DNA of 64,000 nucleotides from Apophysomyces variabilis (taxonomy: Eukaryota; Mucoromycota; Mucoromycetes; Mucorales; Mucoraceae). Position 1 is the first letter of the stretch. The number at the start of each line of letters is the position of its first letter. The position numbers were made by a program, and so were the translations under genes. Of the stretch, positions 33,321 to 45,842 are shown in pieces. The notes beneath the pieces were generated by a model. The model worked only from the letters and a program-made list of their open reading frames with translations. It had not been told where the DNA came from and did no database searches. The stretch covers positions 265,249 to 329,248 of the forward strand of contig MZZL01000387.1 of assembly GCA_002749535.1 (NCBI GenBank), in the 5' to 3' direction.

Positions 33321-34815
33321 GGCCAATGGTATTCAGATTTTTTATATAAACTAAGTAAAAACTTGCTAAAGAAAAAAGCCACCAGGAACTACAGATGGAA
33401 AAGAAGAATATTGTCAATATGTAATTGCTCATTCAACAAAAGATAAGGTACGTACAGACACCTTATCCCAATCCAGGGCATACGCACTCCGCGAAGAGGC
33501 GCTGGTGCTCATCCTGGGGCGAGGGAAGAAGAAAGAAAGAAAAAAAGTGGGAGCGGGAGGGCCATAGAGGCGAAGGCACCTCGACCGCATCAACCACGAG
33601 AACACTGTCCAACGTAAAGTCAGTCTAGGTCAAAGAGTACAATTACAAAGCGCGTATACTTACCGACAGGGGGACTAGTCCTGGCACAAGAGAAAAGAAG
33701 TCCAAAGAAGAAAAGAAGGCGACAACAATTTCACATGCGTTGATAAGGGAACGTATCTGAAACATCGTCATGATCTCTTACCCAACACCATCATGGGAAG
33801 CTCTGTAACACACTTATCAACAATAAAGAATTGACAAACAAAAAGATCGGTTTGACTCGTTATCAATTGGGAGTGCGATTGTCCGTACAGTGGAGATAGT
33901 ACATAAAGAAAAGAGGTACAACATGCTATCCAAATATATGGGAACATCACACGAAGAAAATGGTCTATTACCAACATAATGCTGGCTACGTATTTTTTTT
34001 TCAATCACTGCAAGGTGCTCATGTCATGAAGATAAGACAACTGTCTCTGTTTGCCTGAATTGATGGTTATAGTGCAAGACAAAAGAGATGAAACCAAAGA
34101 TATCGAATAAAGCCAGGATGAGGTACATTCACCAAAGTGTTACTCACACGTCGGTCAGCCAACGCATACACGACCATTCAGTTGAAGCAAAATCATTCGA
34201 AACAGGCGCAAAATAATGTTTAAAATATTGCAAATATGCTTAATAAGATTTCTGATGGACGATATCATAGGTGAAGAGATTCTCAACATATATTCTGGCC
34301 TTCATCATGTGTTTCCATTGCAAAATCAGCGCGGTAGCGGAGGAATTCTCCCATGGCAGCAAGGTGGGAGCAAGCGTATCAACATCCCAATAATTTGGCA
34401 CATGGTAAACAAGGATTGATTTGGCAGATGACAGACCAAACAAAGAATGGGTCCAGCTTAATCGAATTGGCAAGCATGGTACGGAAGAAACAGTGAAAGA
34501 ACCAGCATGGCAAAGCAAAAAGACGTAATCCCGAATACGGGCATTGCATTACCACTGACTGTGACTTTGCATGACGTCGTGTTTTTTGGGAAAGTTTTTT
34601 CTTTTTTAACTTTTTTTTTGTTTCAGCTTGTCATTTGCCGACGACGCTTTGGGTGCACTTATTAATCTTCCTTATAAACAGCACCACCCTAAAAATTAGT
34701 GAGTGAGTTCTCTCAAACTACGCATTTTGATTAGGTTACTAATCCATTGCTTCTCATTAACAAAAAAGTCATTATATAAGTCCTACTGGGATATGCACCT
34801 TCAGAAATCCAACTA
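33321..34815. other. Gene-free spacer and eIF4G promoter
   Basis: About 1.5 kb with no recognisable gene. A CRE/ATF-like core TGACGTC is at about 34572, and TTATAAACA at about 34673 could be a TATA element for eIF4G. A short purine-rich block lies near 33530. Confidence 0.4.
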
Positions 34816-37800
34816 ATGAATAGAACGCCAAATACGAACGAAAAAACCAACGCAAAGTCGACTACACAACCAGTGTTCAACTACGCACAGGCTGCAAAGA
34901 AAAGCTCCCAGAATTTGGATACACAGTCCCAAAAGTCCAAGACCGGCTCATCAACATCAGCATCAAATATTAACACATCTCATAACACTTCAACATCGGC
35001 CACCGCTCATGAATCAACCAATGCATCCTCAAAAGCATCTTCAAATGGGAACTCAAGATTAAACGGCTCGCAGTCGCCAGAACCTAACTCTAGCAAAGCC
35101 ACATCGTCAACCTCTTTTGCGGCTGCATTGGCCAAGAACGCACAACCTAACTTGTATCCTTTTGTATAGTCTGTCTTGAAGTGCATTCTAATATCAATGG
35201 GAAAAAATTATTATTACCTTGACTTTATTCTCTATTATTGCGCAGAACAACATCCAGACAAAACTTTTCACAGTCGTCAGCAGCGCCTGCTGCAAAGACT
35301 GGTAAGAATGCCTCCGTCCAATTACCGAGGGCGCCACCCGCCGATGCTGGTAAGGTCTTGTTGTACAATATTACGAGTCTATGTCAAGGTTGGGCTGTCT
35401 AAACGTTTATCCCGTAGCTTCCATCCAGTTCGGTTCAATTAATCAAACTGAAGATATATCTGTGAAGGAGGCATCTGTATCCGCAGATAACGCAGCACCT
35501 GTGCCCAACGCGGCAGAAGTCGTGTTTGGCAGCTTGGGCCCCACAGAGGCTTCACCGGTAGGTGAATGTTAGGATCATTGATGCGCTTTGTTATTGACGG
35601 CCTGCTTTGTGATATTAGGAGACTTTAGAAGGACGTGATTCAACGGCTACTGCCGGTGTTCAACCTCAATCCCCATCACAACCCAGCCAAGCTGGTCGTA
35701 CTCATGGACATGGTGCCGCCAAATCCCCAAATATACAAAGCAGTCAGGCTAGCTTTGCTCCTCATCACCAGAAGAAACCAGCTTCCCCTCATATGGTTTC
35801 GCCATCTTCTCCATCAATGAATGACCAAAATACTTCCATGGCCCATTCTTGGACGAACTCAATACCAGGACAATACGTAGGTTACTAGCATTATATAGCA
35901 ACGCTAAACAGCTTTAATAATTTTTTTGAATGCAGTATCCGTCGCAAGGATATAAGTCCCAGTACTATGCCCCACCCTATCAGTTATCCATGCCTCCGTA
36001 CGTTGCCTCTTCTCAAACATTTGTTGCCCAGCCACGTGGAAGCAAAGCAATTCCTATCATCAATCCCGAAACTAGAGCGCCAGTGATTGCAGAGGATGTG
36101 ACTTCCTCTACCTCTTCTAGCACCAGTAACTCGAAAGACTCAAAGCGTGATGACAAGAAAGAGAAAGAAATTAAGCGTACAGCGTCGCCATCGCCGTCTC
36201 GTGCTATTCCGATAGTGGATCCAGCGATCCGAGAACGCGAAGAGCGGGAAAAACGCGAGAAGGAAGAAGAAGCTGAACGCCAAGCAAAGGAGGAAGCTGA
36301 GCGTAAGCAGAGAGAGGAAGCTGAGCGTAAAGCTAAAGAGGAAGCTGAGCAAAAGGCTAAAGAGGAAGCCGAACGCAGAGCTAAAGAAGAAGCCGAACGT
36401 AAAGCTAAGGAAGCGGCTGAACAAAAGGCGAAGGAAGCGGCCGAACTAAAGGCAAAGGAGGAAGCCGAACTAAAGGCAAAGGAGGAAGCCGAACGTAAGG
36501 CTAAGGAAGAAGCCGAGCAAAAGGCGAAAGAGGAAGCTGAACGTAAGGCTAAGGAGGAAGCCGAGCAGAAAGCCAAGGAGGAGGCTGAAAAGAGCCTTGC
36601 TACTGAGCAGGCGGCAAAGCCTTCTAGTGAAGCATTAGTAGCTGCAGACAAGGATGGAAAGACCGAAGAACAACGTGTCGCTGCCATTGCAACGGAGAAG
36701 GCCGGCAAAGCTCCTGGACGTTTGGATATGTCAGCTATTCCTCCACATGTCAGAGATGAGCAAGTATCCTCTCCCCGACCATTGCAGCCGGCACCTACTC
36801 CCAAGCGTAAAATTGCTGACTTGAGCAACGTCAAATATCCGCCTGATATTAAGGCTCCTAAAGTTGGAAAGGATCCCGTTAGTGGCAAGATTCAGTACGA
36901 TCGCGAATTTTTATTGCAATTCAAGTCGCTTTGCCTAGAGTGTTCGGAGGATCTATCTGCCTTCCAGAACGTCGGTGATGAGCAAAACGATAGAGGCTCG
37001 CGTGGTGGAATGCAGAGGCGACAGACTTCCGAGCGTGGACGCCCACGAACCCCTGGTTCGCCAATGGAAATGGGCATGTTCAAGCATGGATCGAGAGAGA
37101 GCCGTATGGAAATGGGCAAGTTCATGGGTGGTCGACCTATATCCCATCGCTCTGGCAGTGGAAGCCATGGTTTGCCATCGCCTGGCTCGCCAGGTGGTAT
37201 GCAACGTGAGGGCTCTCACGGTGGTCGCAGCCGTAGCGGTCGTGGAGGCAAAGGTCGTCATCCTCCTAGAGAACAGCAAGGTGGTCCTACGATTCCTTTG
37301 GACCAGGTGGCGCCTTTGGAGAAGAGTGAAAACCGCTGGGTTCCTACTACGCTTACCTCGCAGCCACAGGCAACTCCAGAAGATGGATTGATTCCCCAAG
37401 ATGTTATTATTCGTAAAGTGAAGGCTTTGCTCAACAAGCTTACACTTGAAAAGTTCGACTCCATTTCTGACCAGATCTGGGAATACGCTCATCAATCTGC
37501 CAAAGAGGAGGATGGCCAATCGTTAAAGACAGTTATTCAACTTATCTTCGAAAAGGCTTGTGACGAAGCTCAGTTTGCTCCAATGTGGGCTCGTCTTTGC
37601 CGAAAGATGTACGATCATATGTACGAGAAGGACGATATCAAAGATGTGAATATCAAGGATAGTAAGGGCAATGTTGTGTCTGGCTTCAGTCTTTTCCGAA
37701 AGTATCTGTTGAATCGTTGTCAGCAAGATTTCGAACGCGGTTGGAAGACTCGTATTCCCGAGCTTGACGAGTCTAATCCTGACGTTATGTTGAGCGATGA

Positions 37801-39359
37801 ATACTACGCTGCGGTTAAGGCTAAACGCCAGGGTCTTGGTCTTGTCCAATTGATTGGTGAACTTTTCAAGCTTAGCATGCTTACGGATCGTATCATGATT
37901 GAATGTCTCACAAGACTTTGCAGCAAACCTTCCGAAGCTGAAGACGAAGAGACTGAAACAATGTGCAAGATGTTGACAACCATTGGCAAGGAGTTAGATT
38001 CCAGCAACCGAAGAAACAAGGAGTGGCTTGATACCTACTTTGAAAGAATGAAGGAAATGCTTAACAGCTCGACCTTGAGTTCTCGAGTGAAGTTCATGAT
38101 CATGGACGTATTTGATTTGAGAAAGAACAAATGGGTCCAGCGTCGTGGTAATCAACCAGCACCAACGACCATTGCACAAATCCGTGAACAGGCGCAGAAG
38201 GCAAAGAACGAAGAGAAAGAAACAATGAAACGTTCCGGAAGCTCTCGTGGTCATGTGTCGCACCCAGTATCAAGACAGAGCTCACATAGAGGTGCAGCCC
38301 GTGAGATTCAGCGCGAAGGGTCCGGTAGTGGCAGCCCTACAACCACGGCTGATGGCTGGAGCACAGTCGGCACAGGCTCTCCCACGAGTTCCACGAGAGG
38401 GCGCACGAACGAGCTCGCTAACTTTGGCAAAGCTGAACGCAGCAAGTCACGAAGCAGTGTTTTGGGTCCTTCTAACAGTCCGTTCGCAAGCTTGACTCGA
38501 TCCGGCTCAAAAGCGGGTAGTGATAAAAAGATCGCTCCTTCTGATGGTCGTGCAAGTCCTGCCTCTACAATGTCCAACATGTTTAGGTAAGTTCGTTAAA
38601 ATTAGACCCAAGTGTCGTCATCTGAGATATTTATGATGGTTATATTAGCGCATTGGGCGGTGATGGTGAGGAAACTGAGCGAGCAGCTCCAGCGGAACGC
38701 AAGAAACTTCAGTTGTTGCCTAGAGGTTCTACCACACCAATTGCTGACGAGTCAACAGCAGTAACTTCAACAGAAGAGAAACCCAAACTGAGTGATGAAG
38801 TTGTCGAGCGCCGAGCAAAGAACACATTGGATGAATACTTCAGTATTCGAGACAAGAAGGTATGCTAGCTTAGTGGCATTTGAAGGTTGAAAACCTTGCT
38901 GACCCTTTGATGGTAGGAATTATACGAGTGTGTCAAGGAGCTGGATCATCCTGATTACCATGTCATTCTTGTCAGCAAAATGCTGGGTGTTGTTGAAAAG
39001 AAGGCTGAAGATGTTGATCTTGTCTGCGATATGATTAAGGACTTCTACGAGCAGAAACTGGTTGAGAAGGAAGCTTATGTCAAGGCGTTGAAATCCTTCA
39101 TGGAGGGTTATGAGGATCTCATCATCGATGTTCCTCAGGCACCGAAATACGTTGTCAAGATCTTATTAGCTGCAGGCGTCGACCCGTCCGAAGTTACTCC
39201 TGAGGAAGAAGAAGACGACTCTGGCTATGTTTCGTCTTTCAAACGATTAAACGAAGATTACAAAAAGGCATCATCAACAGATGAGGTTAGTCATCCATAC
39301 ATAAGGTACTTTTGATCCACTGTGAATACTAATATTATGATATTTAGAAGGCTTCATAA
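34816..39359 (+). CDS. Translation initiation factor eIF4G with MIF4G and MA3 domains
   Basis: Eight exons, about 1,360 residues; one exon of 2.65 kb (35936-38587) carries the core. N-terminus MNRTPNTNEK with FNYAQAAKK is low-complexity. Then comes a long Lys/Glu/Ala/Arg repeat (36245-36590) predicted to be a single alpha-helix. The eIF4E-binding box YDREFLLQF (YxxxxL-hydrophobic) is at about 36897-36923, followed by an RG/RS-rich linker and MIF4G from IIRKVKALLNKLTLEKFDSI to about 38110 (FEKACDEAQFAPMWARLCRK, FRKYLLNRCQQDFERGW). The last exons encode an MA3 domain (RRAKNTLDEYFSIRDKKELY, LVSKMLGVVEKK, CDMIKDFYEQKLVEKEAYVK). It bridges eIF4E, eIF4A and eIF3 at the mRNA cap. Yeast eIF4G lacks MA3; animals and some basal fungi keep it. 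Confidence 0.94.
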
Positions 39360-39765
39360 ATAATGAATCATTTGCTAAAAACTTTCTATATTATATTTGT
39401 ACTTTTTTCTCCGCTGCAAAAAAAAAAGAATACACATTACGATCTAGCATGGTCTTGAGGACATTCACAAGATACAGTTTCTATATAAGATTTTTGAATA
39501 TATCGAGTAATAAGCTCGCTCAGCTTTTTATTTTAAAGTTTCTGTTTGTGGCGGTTTTGTGTAACTATAATGGGTTTCTGCCCAAATTTGGGCAGATCGG
39601 TGGATTGTTTGTTTTACGGCCCCGGTGATATTCGGCCAATTTCAGACGAAAGTGGTAAAAATATCGCTGAAAATAAATAGACGTCGTAACCGATAGTTGA
39701 TTTCATTTTTCCTTTGTTGTCTCATTGTTATTCTCTTTGTTAGAAAAGCGCGTTATAAAACACCA
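39360..39765. other. Intergenic region upstream of the P450
   Basis: Short spacer with the eIF4G 3' UTR and P450 promoter. The palindrome-like CCCAAATTTGGG lies at about 39581. No gene. Confidence 0.4.
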
Positions 39766-42156
39766 ATGGAATTATTGAATCTTCTGAAGAACTTTGATAT
39801 TGAAAAAGCTATTAGACGAACGGATCTGCGATCGTCCATCGGTATCACTACCGCTGTCTTATTGACTACTTATGCTCTTAATCGCGCATTTTCAAAGGTA
39901 TAGTGGCGAATGTGCATTTTAGCAGGCTGCTGTCAATGGACCACTTGGTTTGTGTCGTGCTTTTCTAACTCGTTCTGGATTAGCGTGACCCAATCCCAAC
40001 GGTGCCTTACACATTCCCCTTTATTGGTTCCACTTTCGCTTATGCAAAGGATCCGTCTAGATTTGTGCAAGATGTAACAGCGAAATACGGTTCGGTATTC
40101 CGCGTAAACCTCCTTGGCAATGTAAGTTTATTCGGAAATTGTAGACCTAACATTAACAGCACTCCCTTTTTTTTTTTCTGCTCTTTATTCTCATTAGATC
40201 GTTACGGTAGTCGGAGGTGACCAAGCACATGAAGTATTCACGCATCCTAACCTCAGTTTTTTGGAAAGTCAGCGGAAGGTAAAAAGACAGAAAAAAAAAG
40301 TATACGATTGAAAGTAGGATAATCTATGTCATCTGAACGGGAATCTTACTTTAGTTTCTTGATTTTGGTTTACTATTGGATTTTTCCAACTATAAACTGC
40401 CTCCAAATGGCATTGGCTCTGTTATTTTGAAACATCTCATCCCCAACCTCAGTACATATACGCCTAGAGGCTACTGTCAGGTAAGAAGTCTTATCTCAAT
40501 CTTCAAACAACAAAGCATCGTTCTCCTTAATTGATAACTGTTTATTTTGTTCCCACACAATAGTATGAGAAAATGGGTGATGAACTTTTCGGTATTCAAG
40601 GAGATGAAGCTGTCACATTACCGGACTTTCAGCCCTACATCCGGAAACTTATTGCTCGATCAAGTGCAGCTGCCTTTGTGGGACTGGACCTTTGCAAAGA
40701 TACAGAACTATTAAATAGCTTTGAAAACGTTGTTTCCGAGGTGTCAAAGGAATTATTCCCTGGTCCATTCAGAGCAATATTCCCTTGGCTTAACAAACTG
40801 TACATGAAGTAAGTTTCCTGTTTTTGAATATCCATCGTTAGCCCAGTACAAATGAATCTTTTCTTTCCCGTGCGTCTCACCTGTACTTTCTAAATACTTA
40901 GAATCGTTTACCCACGAGCAACCGCTGTTCGACGCCACAGAGAAAATATTCGTAGAGCCATTGAACCAGAAGTACGAAGAAGAGTTGCACTAATGAAGCA
41001 GAACCCGGAAAGCAACATGCCTGTAAGTATTTGCATATATGTACATGTCTCTGTCTCTCTGCGTGTAAGGGAGAGAAAGAGAGGAATAGCAATGCAAAGC
41101 GAGCGGGACTATTAAATGTTATCCACCTTACTCATTGTAATACTCACTTTCTTCTTTTTTACATTCTAGGAGGATGTTTTGCAATACATCATCAAGACGT
41201 ATCCTAATGAATTGGATGATGCCTATTTTGAAACCCTGAGTACTTTGTTTGTGATTCTGGTCTTTGTCGGTATCCATACGACATCGGAGGCAACAACGTA
41301 TGTAGTATATCAATTGATGACACATCCAGAGTACATAGAAGAACTCTGGAAAGAACAAGAACAAGTGTTACGTGAAGAGGCAGAAGCGAGAGGCATTGTC
41401 TACGATCCGCAGATGGCTTCAAAAGATAAGCTATTTTGTCCTGACACCTACAAACGAATGGTCAAGCTCGATAGCTTTATTCGTGAGTCCTTTCGTGGCC
41501 GTAGCCGAGCCTTCCTACATGCACATACACATGTAGGAAATCAAGATATCGTCTTAAAAAGTGGAGCAATCATTCATCCTGGTAAGCAAGTCGAAAGAAA
41601 GCATTACGCTTCCTTTCCTTGAAAGCAAAAAGAAGAAATACCTGTTTTCTGATGATTATGATCTATTGTAAATAATATAGGTGAAGAGGTCTATATCAAC
41701 ATGTGGCATGTTCATAATGACAAAACTGTCCAAAAGGCAGCGAACGAGGACCTCGACAAATTTGTACCTTTTCGTTACGTTGGTTTGGACAAGCCAGCTA
41801 CCAAAATTGGAGATGACTTTGTCACATTCGGCTTAGGAAGGTAAGAAATTGTTCAGGAGAAAAAAGTGGAAACTCATTACTTTGATTATTCGTTTGTTTA
41901 TACGTTATAAAGACATGCTTGTCCTGGTAAGTGACTACCCTGGTCTGTGTTTCCTTACTCAATAGACTAATACTGTGCTATGACTTCCTGTTAAAAAGGT
42001 CGATGGTTTGCCATTCAGCAGGTTAAAAGTGTTATGTTGTTCCTTATCCGCAACTATAACATGGAAGCGGCGGAAGCAATTCAAGTACCCGGTATCGGAA
42101 ACAATCTTCGACTTCCAAAAGGCAAAATTAGAATAGCAAAGAAGCAGTTTTCATAA
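39766..42156 (+). CDS. Cytochrome P450 monooxygenase, membrane-anchored
   Basis: About 500 residues over at least ten exons. An N-terminal anchor (SSIGITTAVLLTTYALNRAF) is followed by a Pro-rich hinge (RDPIPTVPYTFPFIGSTFAY). The I-helix oxygen motif is VGIHTTSEATT, the K-helix ExxR is ESFR, and the haem loop FGLGRHACPGRWFA contains the Cys ligand. The Cys lies in a 14-nt microexon (41913-41926). All the key P450 motifs are intact. It resembles fungal microsomal class II P450s with a HACPG loop and is not a CYP51; substrate and family number cannot be assigned. ATG 39766 gives the normal anchor length. It is convergent with the RhoGAP gene, 121 bp between stops. Confidence 0.87.
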
Positions 42157-42277
42157 AGGAAGCCGATAAAGGACCAAATATTATGTTTATAAAAAATAGA
42201 ATGGAATACTCGGTCTGATTTGATAGTCTGGTGAAAACTGTATCTCAACAGAATTTAATTTGGAAATTCTTATTTTC

Positions 42278-45200
42278 CTATGATATCTCGGACGAAGAAT
42301 GCGACCGTTGTACGGGGCCTGGAAATACAGGCATGGGATGGACAAGCGAAGCGTCCGTTGACGATGGAGAAGATGGAGTATCAACCGGAGAAGAAGAGAA
42401 ATAGGAATGAGGTGAAGCATGAGTCTCCAATGCAGTTGGTGACATCGGGCTAGGTGTACTTGGCCCAGTAGATACCGCTGCAGGTGATGAATGCTGCCTA
42501 TAGAAACCCGGAGGCGCAATGTCTCCACCTGAAGGGGATCTTTTCAACTTCATCACTGTTTCACATTTCTTCAAGATATGACGCACGTTAAGGTCCATAT
42601 CGCTTTCGGCATAGGTCAGATTCTGCAGGAGTGGCACAAAATCTTCAGGTACCTATCGTATCCAATGTTTGAGCATCAAGATACGTCATTGTAGTTCATA
42701 TTCTTACGCTGGCGAATTCCTCTTGGTATTGTAATAGCATACGGACTGCTTCAATGGAGCAAAATGAGTCATCTTTCATAGGATCCTTGCTCTTCGAATA
42801 AAGAATGTTGGGAGCTAAAACTGTTGCCAAATTCGTTACGTCCATTTTACTACCGGCATCCTCTCCGATAAAAGCAAAAGTCGCGACCCATTTCATAAAT
42901 AAAAACAGAACTTCCATCGTATCTCGGTTAGGTTTGGGTAGCAAACAGCATGCTAAGTGAGTTACTCTTTTCCTATCAGCTTCGGATTCCAGTTCTGGAG
43001 AACAAAATCAGCGTCCGTAACAAGAATCTACTTTCGCTTACTTTGAGCAGTAATAAAAAGTTTGTGCAGCTTGAATGTCAACAAAGGGTCTGGCAGCTCA
43101 CGCAAAAACTTTTTGATCAAGGCGGCCACTTGGACTGGTGTTTCATTCATAAGGTTGAAAGTATTGGGGTTTCGATCAATTTCCTCGCTGAGTTCCTTCA
43201 GTCTGCGAATATTGCCGTTCTTGCGGAAAATACCCTCGATAGACATGTCTGCAGCAAGGTCAAGTCAATGTAACCCCAAATTTCCCCGCCTTTTACCTAC
43301 CCATTTGTTTCATGGCGGATATGCTTTCATCGATGAAAGTGGGTATCTTTATCCGGGTTGGACCAGCCCCTAGATTGGATTCAATCCCATCCTTGTCAAC
43401 AAGGACATCCAGAGGTACACCAAAAGTCCCTTCTGCTTAAACGAAGTACATGTTAGATACATCCTGATCAATTTGATTCGTACCTTTTGGACGGGGCGCT
43501 TTCTTGTTTCCTGCTTTGAGGCCCATTACAAATTTCGTCCATAACGTCGAATTCTTGTTTTCATCGATTAGGTCTGCTAGATCCTCCAGACTAAAATGGT
43601 CCTTGAGTAGCTCTGCAAGATACAACACTGCAATATGTTTCAACATAAAATGATCGAGGGCGCCTAATTCCGCAAAATAATAACATTTAGCCTTGGGCTT
43701 TGCCTTTGTATAGTTCTGATTTGGTGTCTGATATTGAGCAGCAATGATTTGTGATAGGTCTTGAAGGTTGATGATATTTTCTTTTCCACCAAGGGTCTCC
43801 GGAACTGGCGATCCTATATCAGACCTTGTGGTATCCTCATTTCCAGCGGGCTGTAACTGCTTGTTCTCCTCTTCTGGTGAGTTAGTGACATATGCGGTAG
43901 TTGGACTGGGCGTCTCCATGAGTGTGGATCGCTTTGCCACGCGCTGGGAATCCGTCGTCTTTCGACCTGTATATGTGGACTTCATTCGCTTGATATCTTG
44001 AAGATGTATGGCTTCATTCGGCCCTGCTTCCGATGAAGAACTTGCCTGTTGAATAGCTGCATGCTGATTACTTATCAAGTGATTATGTCCTATTACAGGT
44101 TCTACAGAAGCTAATTAGTATAGAAATTTCTGAGAATCTCCATACCAGGCACATTGAGTAGATGATATAGTCTTTTCAAGGACATGCGTAGCAAGAACGA
44201 CAATTGCTGCAGTTGGGTGACTTGCTTGAAACCTTTCGTGACATTGGTCTTCTTGCCAGCGCATTGCTTACAATAAAGTAGTAAGCTGGAGTTGTCTAAG
44301 AAGGCATCCTGGTGTTCATTGCGAAGAGGTACACAGCACTGTGAACAAGCAAAACAGCTATCATGCCATCGATGGTTATTTAATTCAAAACATTGCTCCT
44401 CGCATGCTTTCGCGCACATTTGGCAGAGCTCTGAGCTCGCTGTTGTTTCTTTTTGACTGAACTGGTCCCGTTGCTTATTGGCAAGTTCCATCAAGTTACT
44501 GAGAAAACGACTTATAGCAGCTGGCTTGACATTGTATTTCCTTTCCTAGATTTGAGGGGTCAATATTCATATATATTTGATGAACGATTATTTACCAGTT
44601 TAAGAGCGCCTGTTAGTCCAATACGAATAAGCACTTTCAAGTAATGTGCCAAGCCCGTCACCAACGACAGAAGTTCCTGAGTTACCCCAATTCGGCGCAA
44701 ACCATTCTCTTGCGTATGAGATAGCAATGTAAAAAAGGTTGTCACCTTTTTACACAGCATCTTGGCTTCGCGATCGTAAAACAGCTCTTCCTTAGTTGAT
44801 ATTTGATATTGGTTGGCAAGATCGTCTATAGCACCAAACAACACATGCACGTGTGTAATAAAATACTCGGCCATTCTTAAACCATCCATGTAGGTTCCTT
44901 CGGAAACGTGGACGAGAATATCGGAAATACATGCAGCGGCAGATTCTGCAAAGGGAAATGTGAGCAATCGTAGCCTGTACGTGGCAAACTTACCCTCAAA
45001 AGCTGAAAGTACGGTCCATATGCGGTATACTTTCTCTTCCATGGCTGTCTGGATCTCTTTAAGATGACTAGCAGTCATTTGACTAAGGTCTGAAATAAAA
45101 CTTCAGTTACAGAGACCAAAAAAAGTGAGTTTATGACGCTACCTGTGCCCTGTTTGGCTTGCTCTTCAGTACCAAAGTTTTCAGCAAGCTTTACGTTCCA

Positions 45201-45842
45201 AAACTGAAGGATCATGTTAGATGCCATATAAACAACGAAATAATATATTGTACCTTGTGAATCATATAGCATTCCGGATGCCAATGTTCATCAATATTGT
45301 TTCTATTTATCTCCACAAATTGTTTTAAAATTGCTGTTTGGCATCCAACACATTTAACTGCGAACTTGATAGAATAATGGTAATGGCAGTATACGTTGTC
45401 GTCATGTTCGTAATATGAAGCCTCTGCACCAAATACATCTCCGCATACACTGCAACAGAAGTGTTCCAAATGATACTTCTTGTTCACTGCAGTAATGTAG
45501 GAACCACGCAGAGCATCTCCACAATGATCGCATACAAGATTGAGTCTTCGAAAATAATCTCGCTCACAGAGCGGTTTTTGAGAACCATCATAGGCTTCGA
45601 TGGGGAAAAATTTTGCAGCAACAGGCTCATGGCAATCCTACAGTAGGTGGGTTAGGAAGAAAGCAATAGTAAACGATACGACATCCTACCAAGCAAGTGA
45701 AACATTCCCAGTGGAATGTGCCTTCGAGCGCACGTAGATATTCGCCTTCAAGCGGTTTTTGGCAGGCAGTACAGGATGATGAGATTCCGTTTGTTGAATT
45801 CGGAGAGTGGGGTGATGGATTAGCGGGAAGCGTCCCTTGCAT
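42278..45842 (-). CDS. LIM-domain Rho GTPase-activating protein (Lrg1/Rga1 type)
   Basis: A large multi-exon gene of about 980 residues. It begins at MQGTLPANPSPHSPNS (45842; the upstream in-frame codon is TTG). LIM domains: CTACQKPLEGEYL with HWECFTCLDCHEPV; CDHCGDALRGSYI with HLEHFCCSVCGDVF; CVGCQTAILKQF with HWHPECYMIH; and a separated one, CQMCAKACEEQCF with HDSCFACSQC. The RhoGAP domain is at about 43370-42700: GIFRKNGNIRRLKELSEEID carries the arginine finger, then VAALIKKFLRELPDPLL and NLATVLAPNILYSK. The C-terminal tail is Ser/Pro-rich. In yeast Lrg1 turns off Rho1 in cell-wall synthesis; this is family knowledge. Confidence 0.88.

Noticed and set aside
36013..36888. 291-codon minus-strand frame rich in Ala/Ser/Phe
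   Set aside because: Antisense shadow of the Lys/Glu/Ala repeat of eIF4G.
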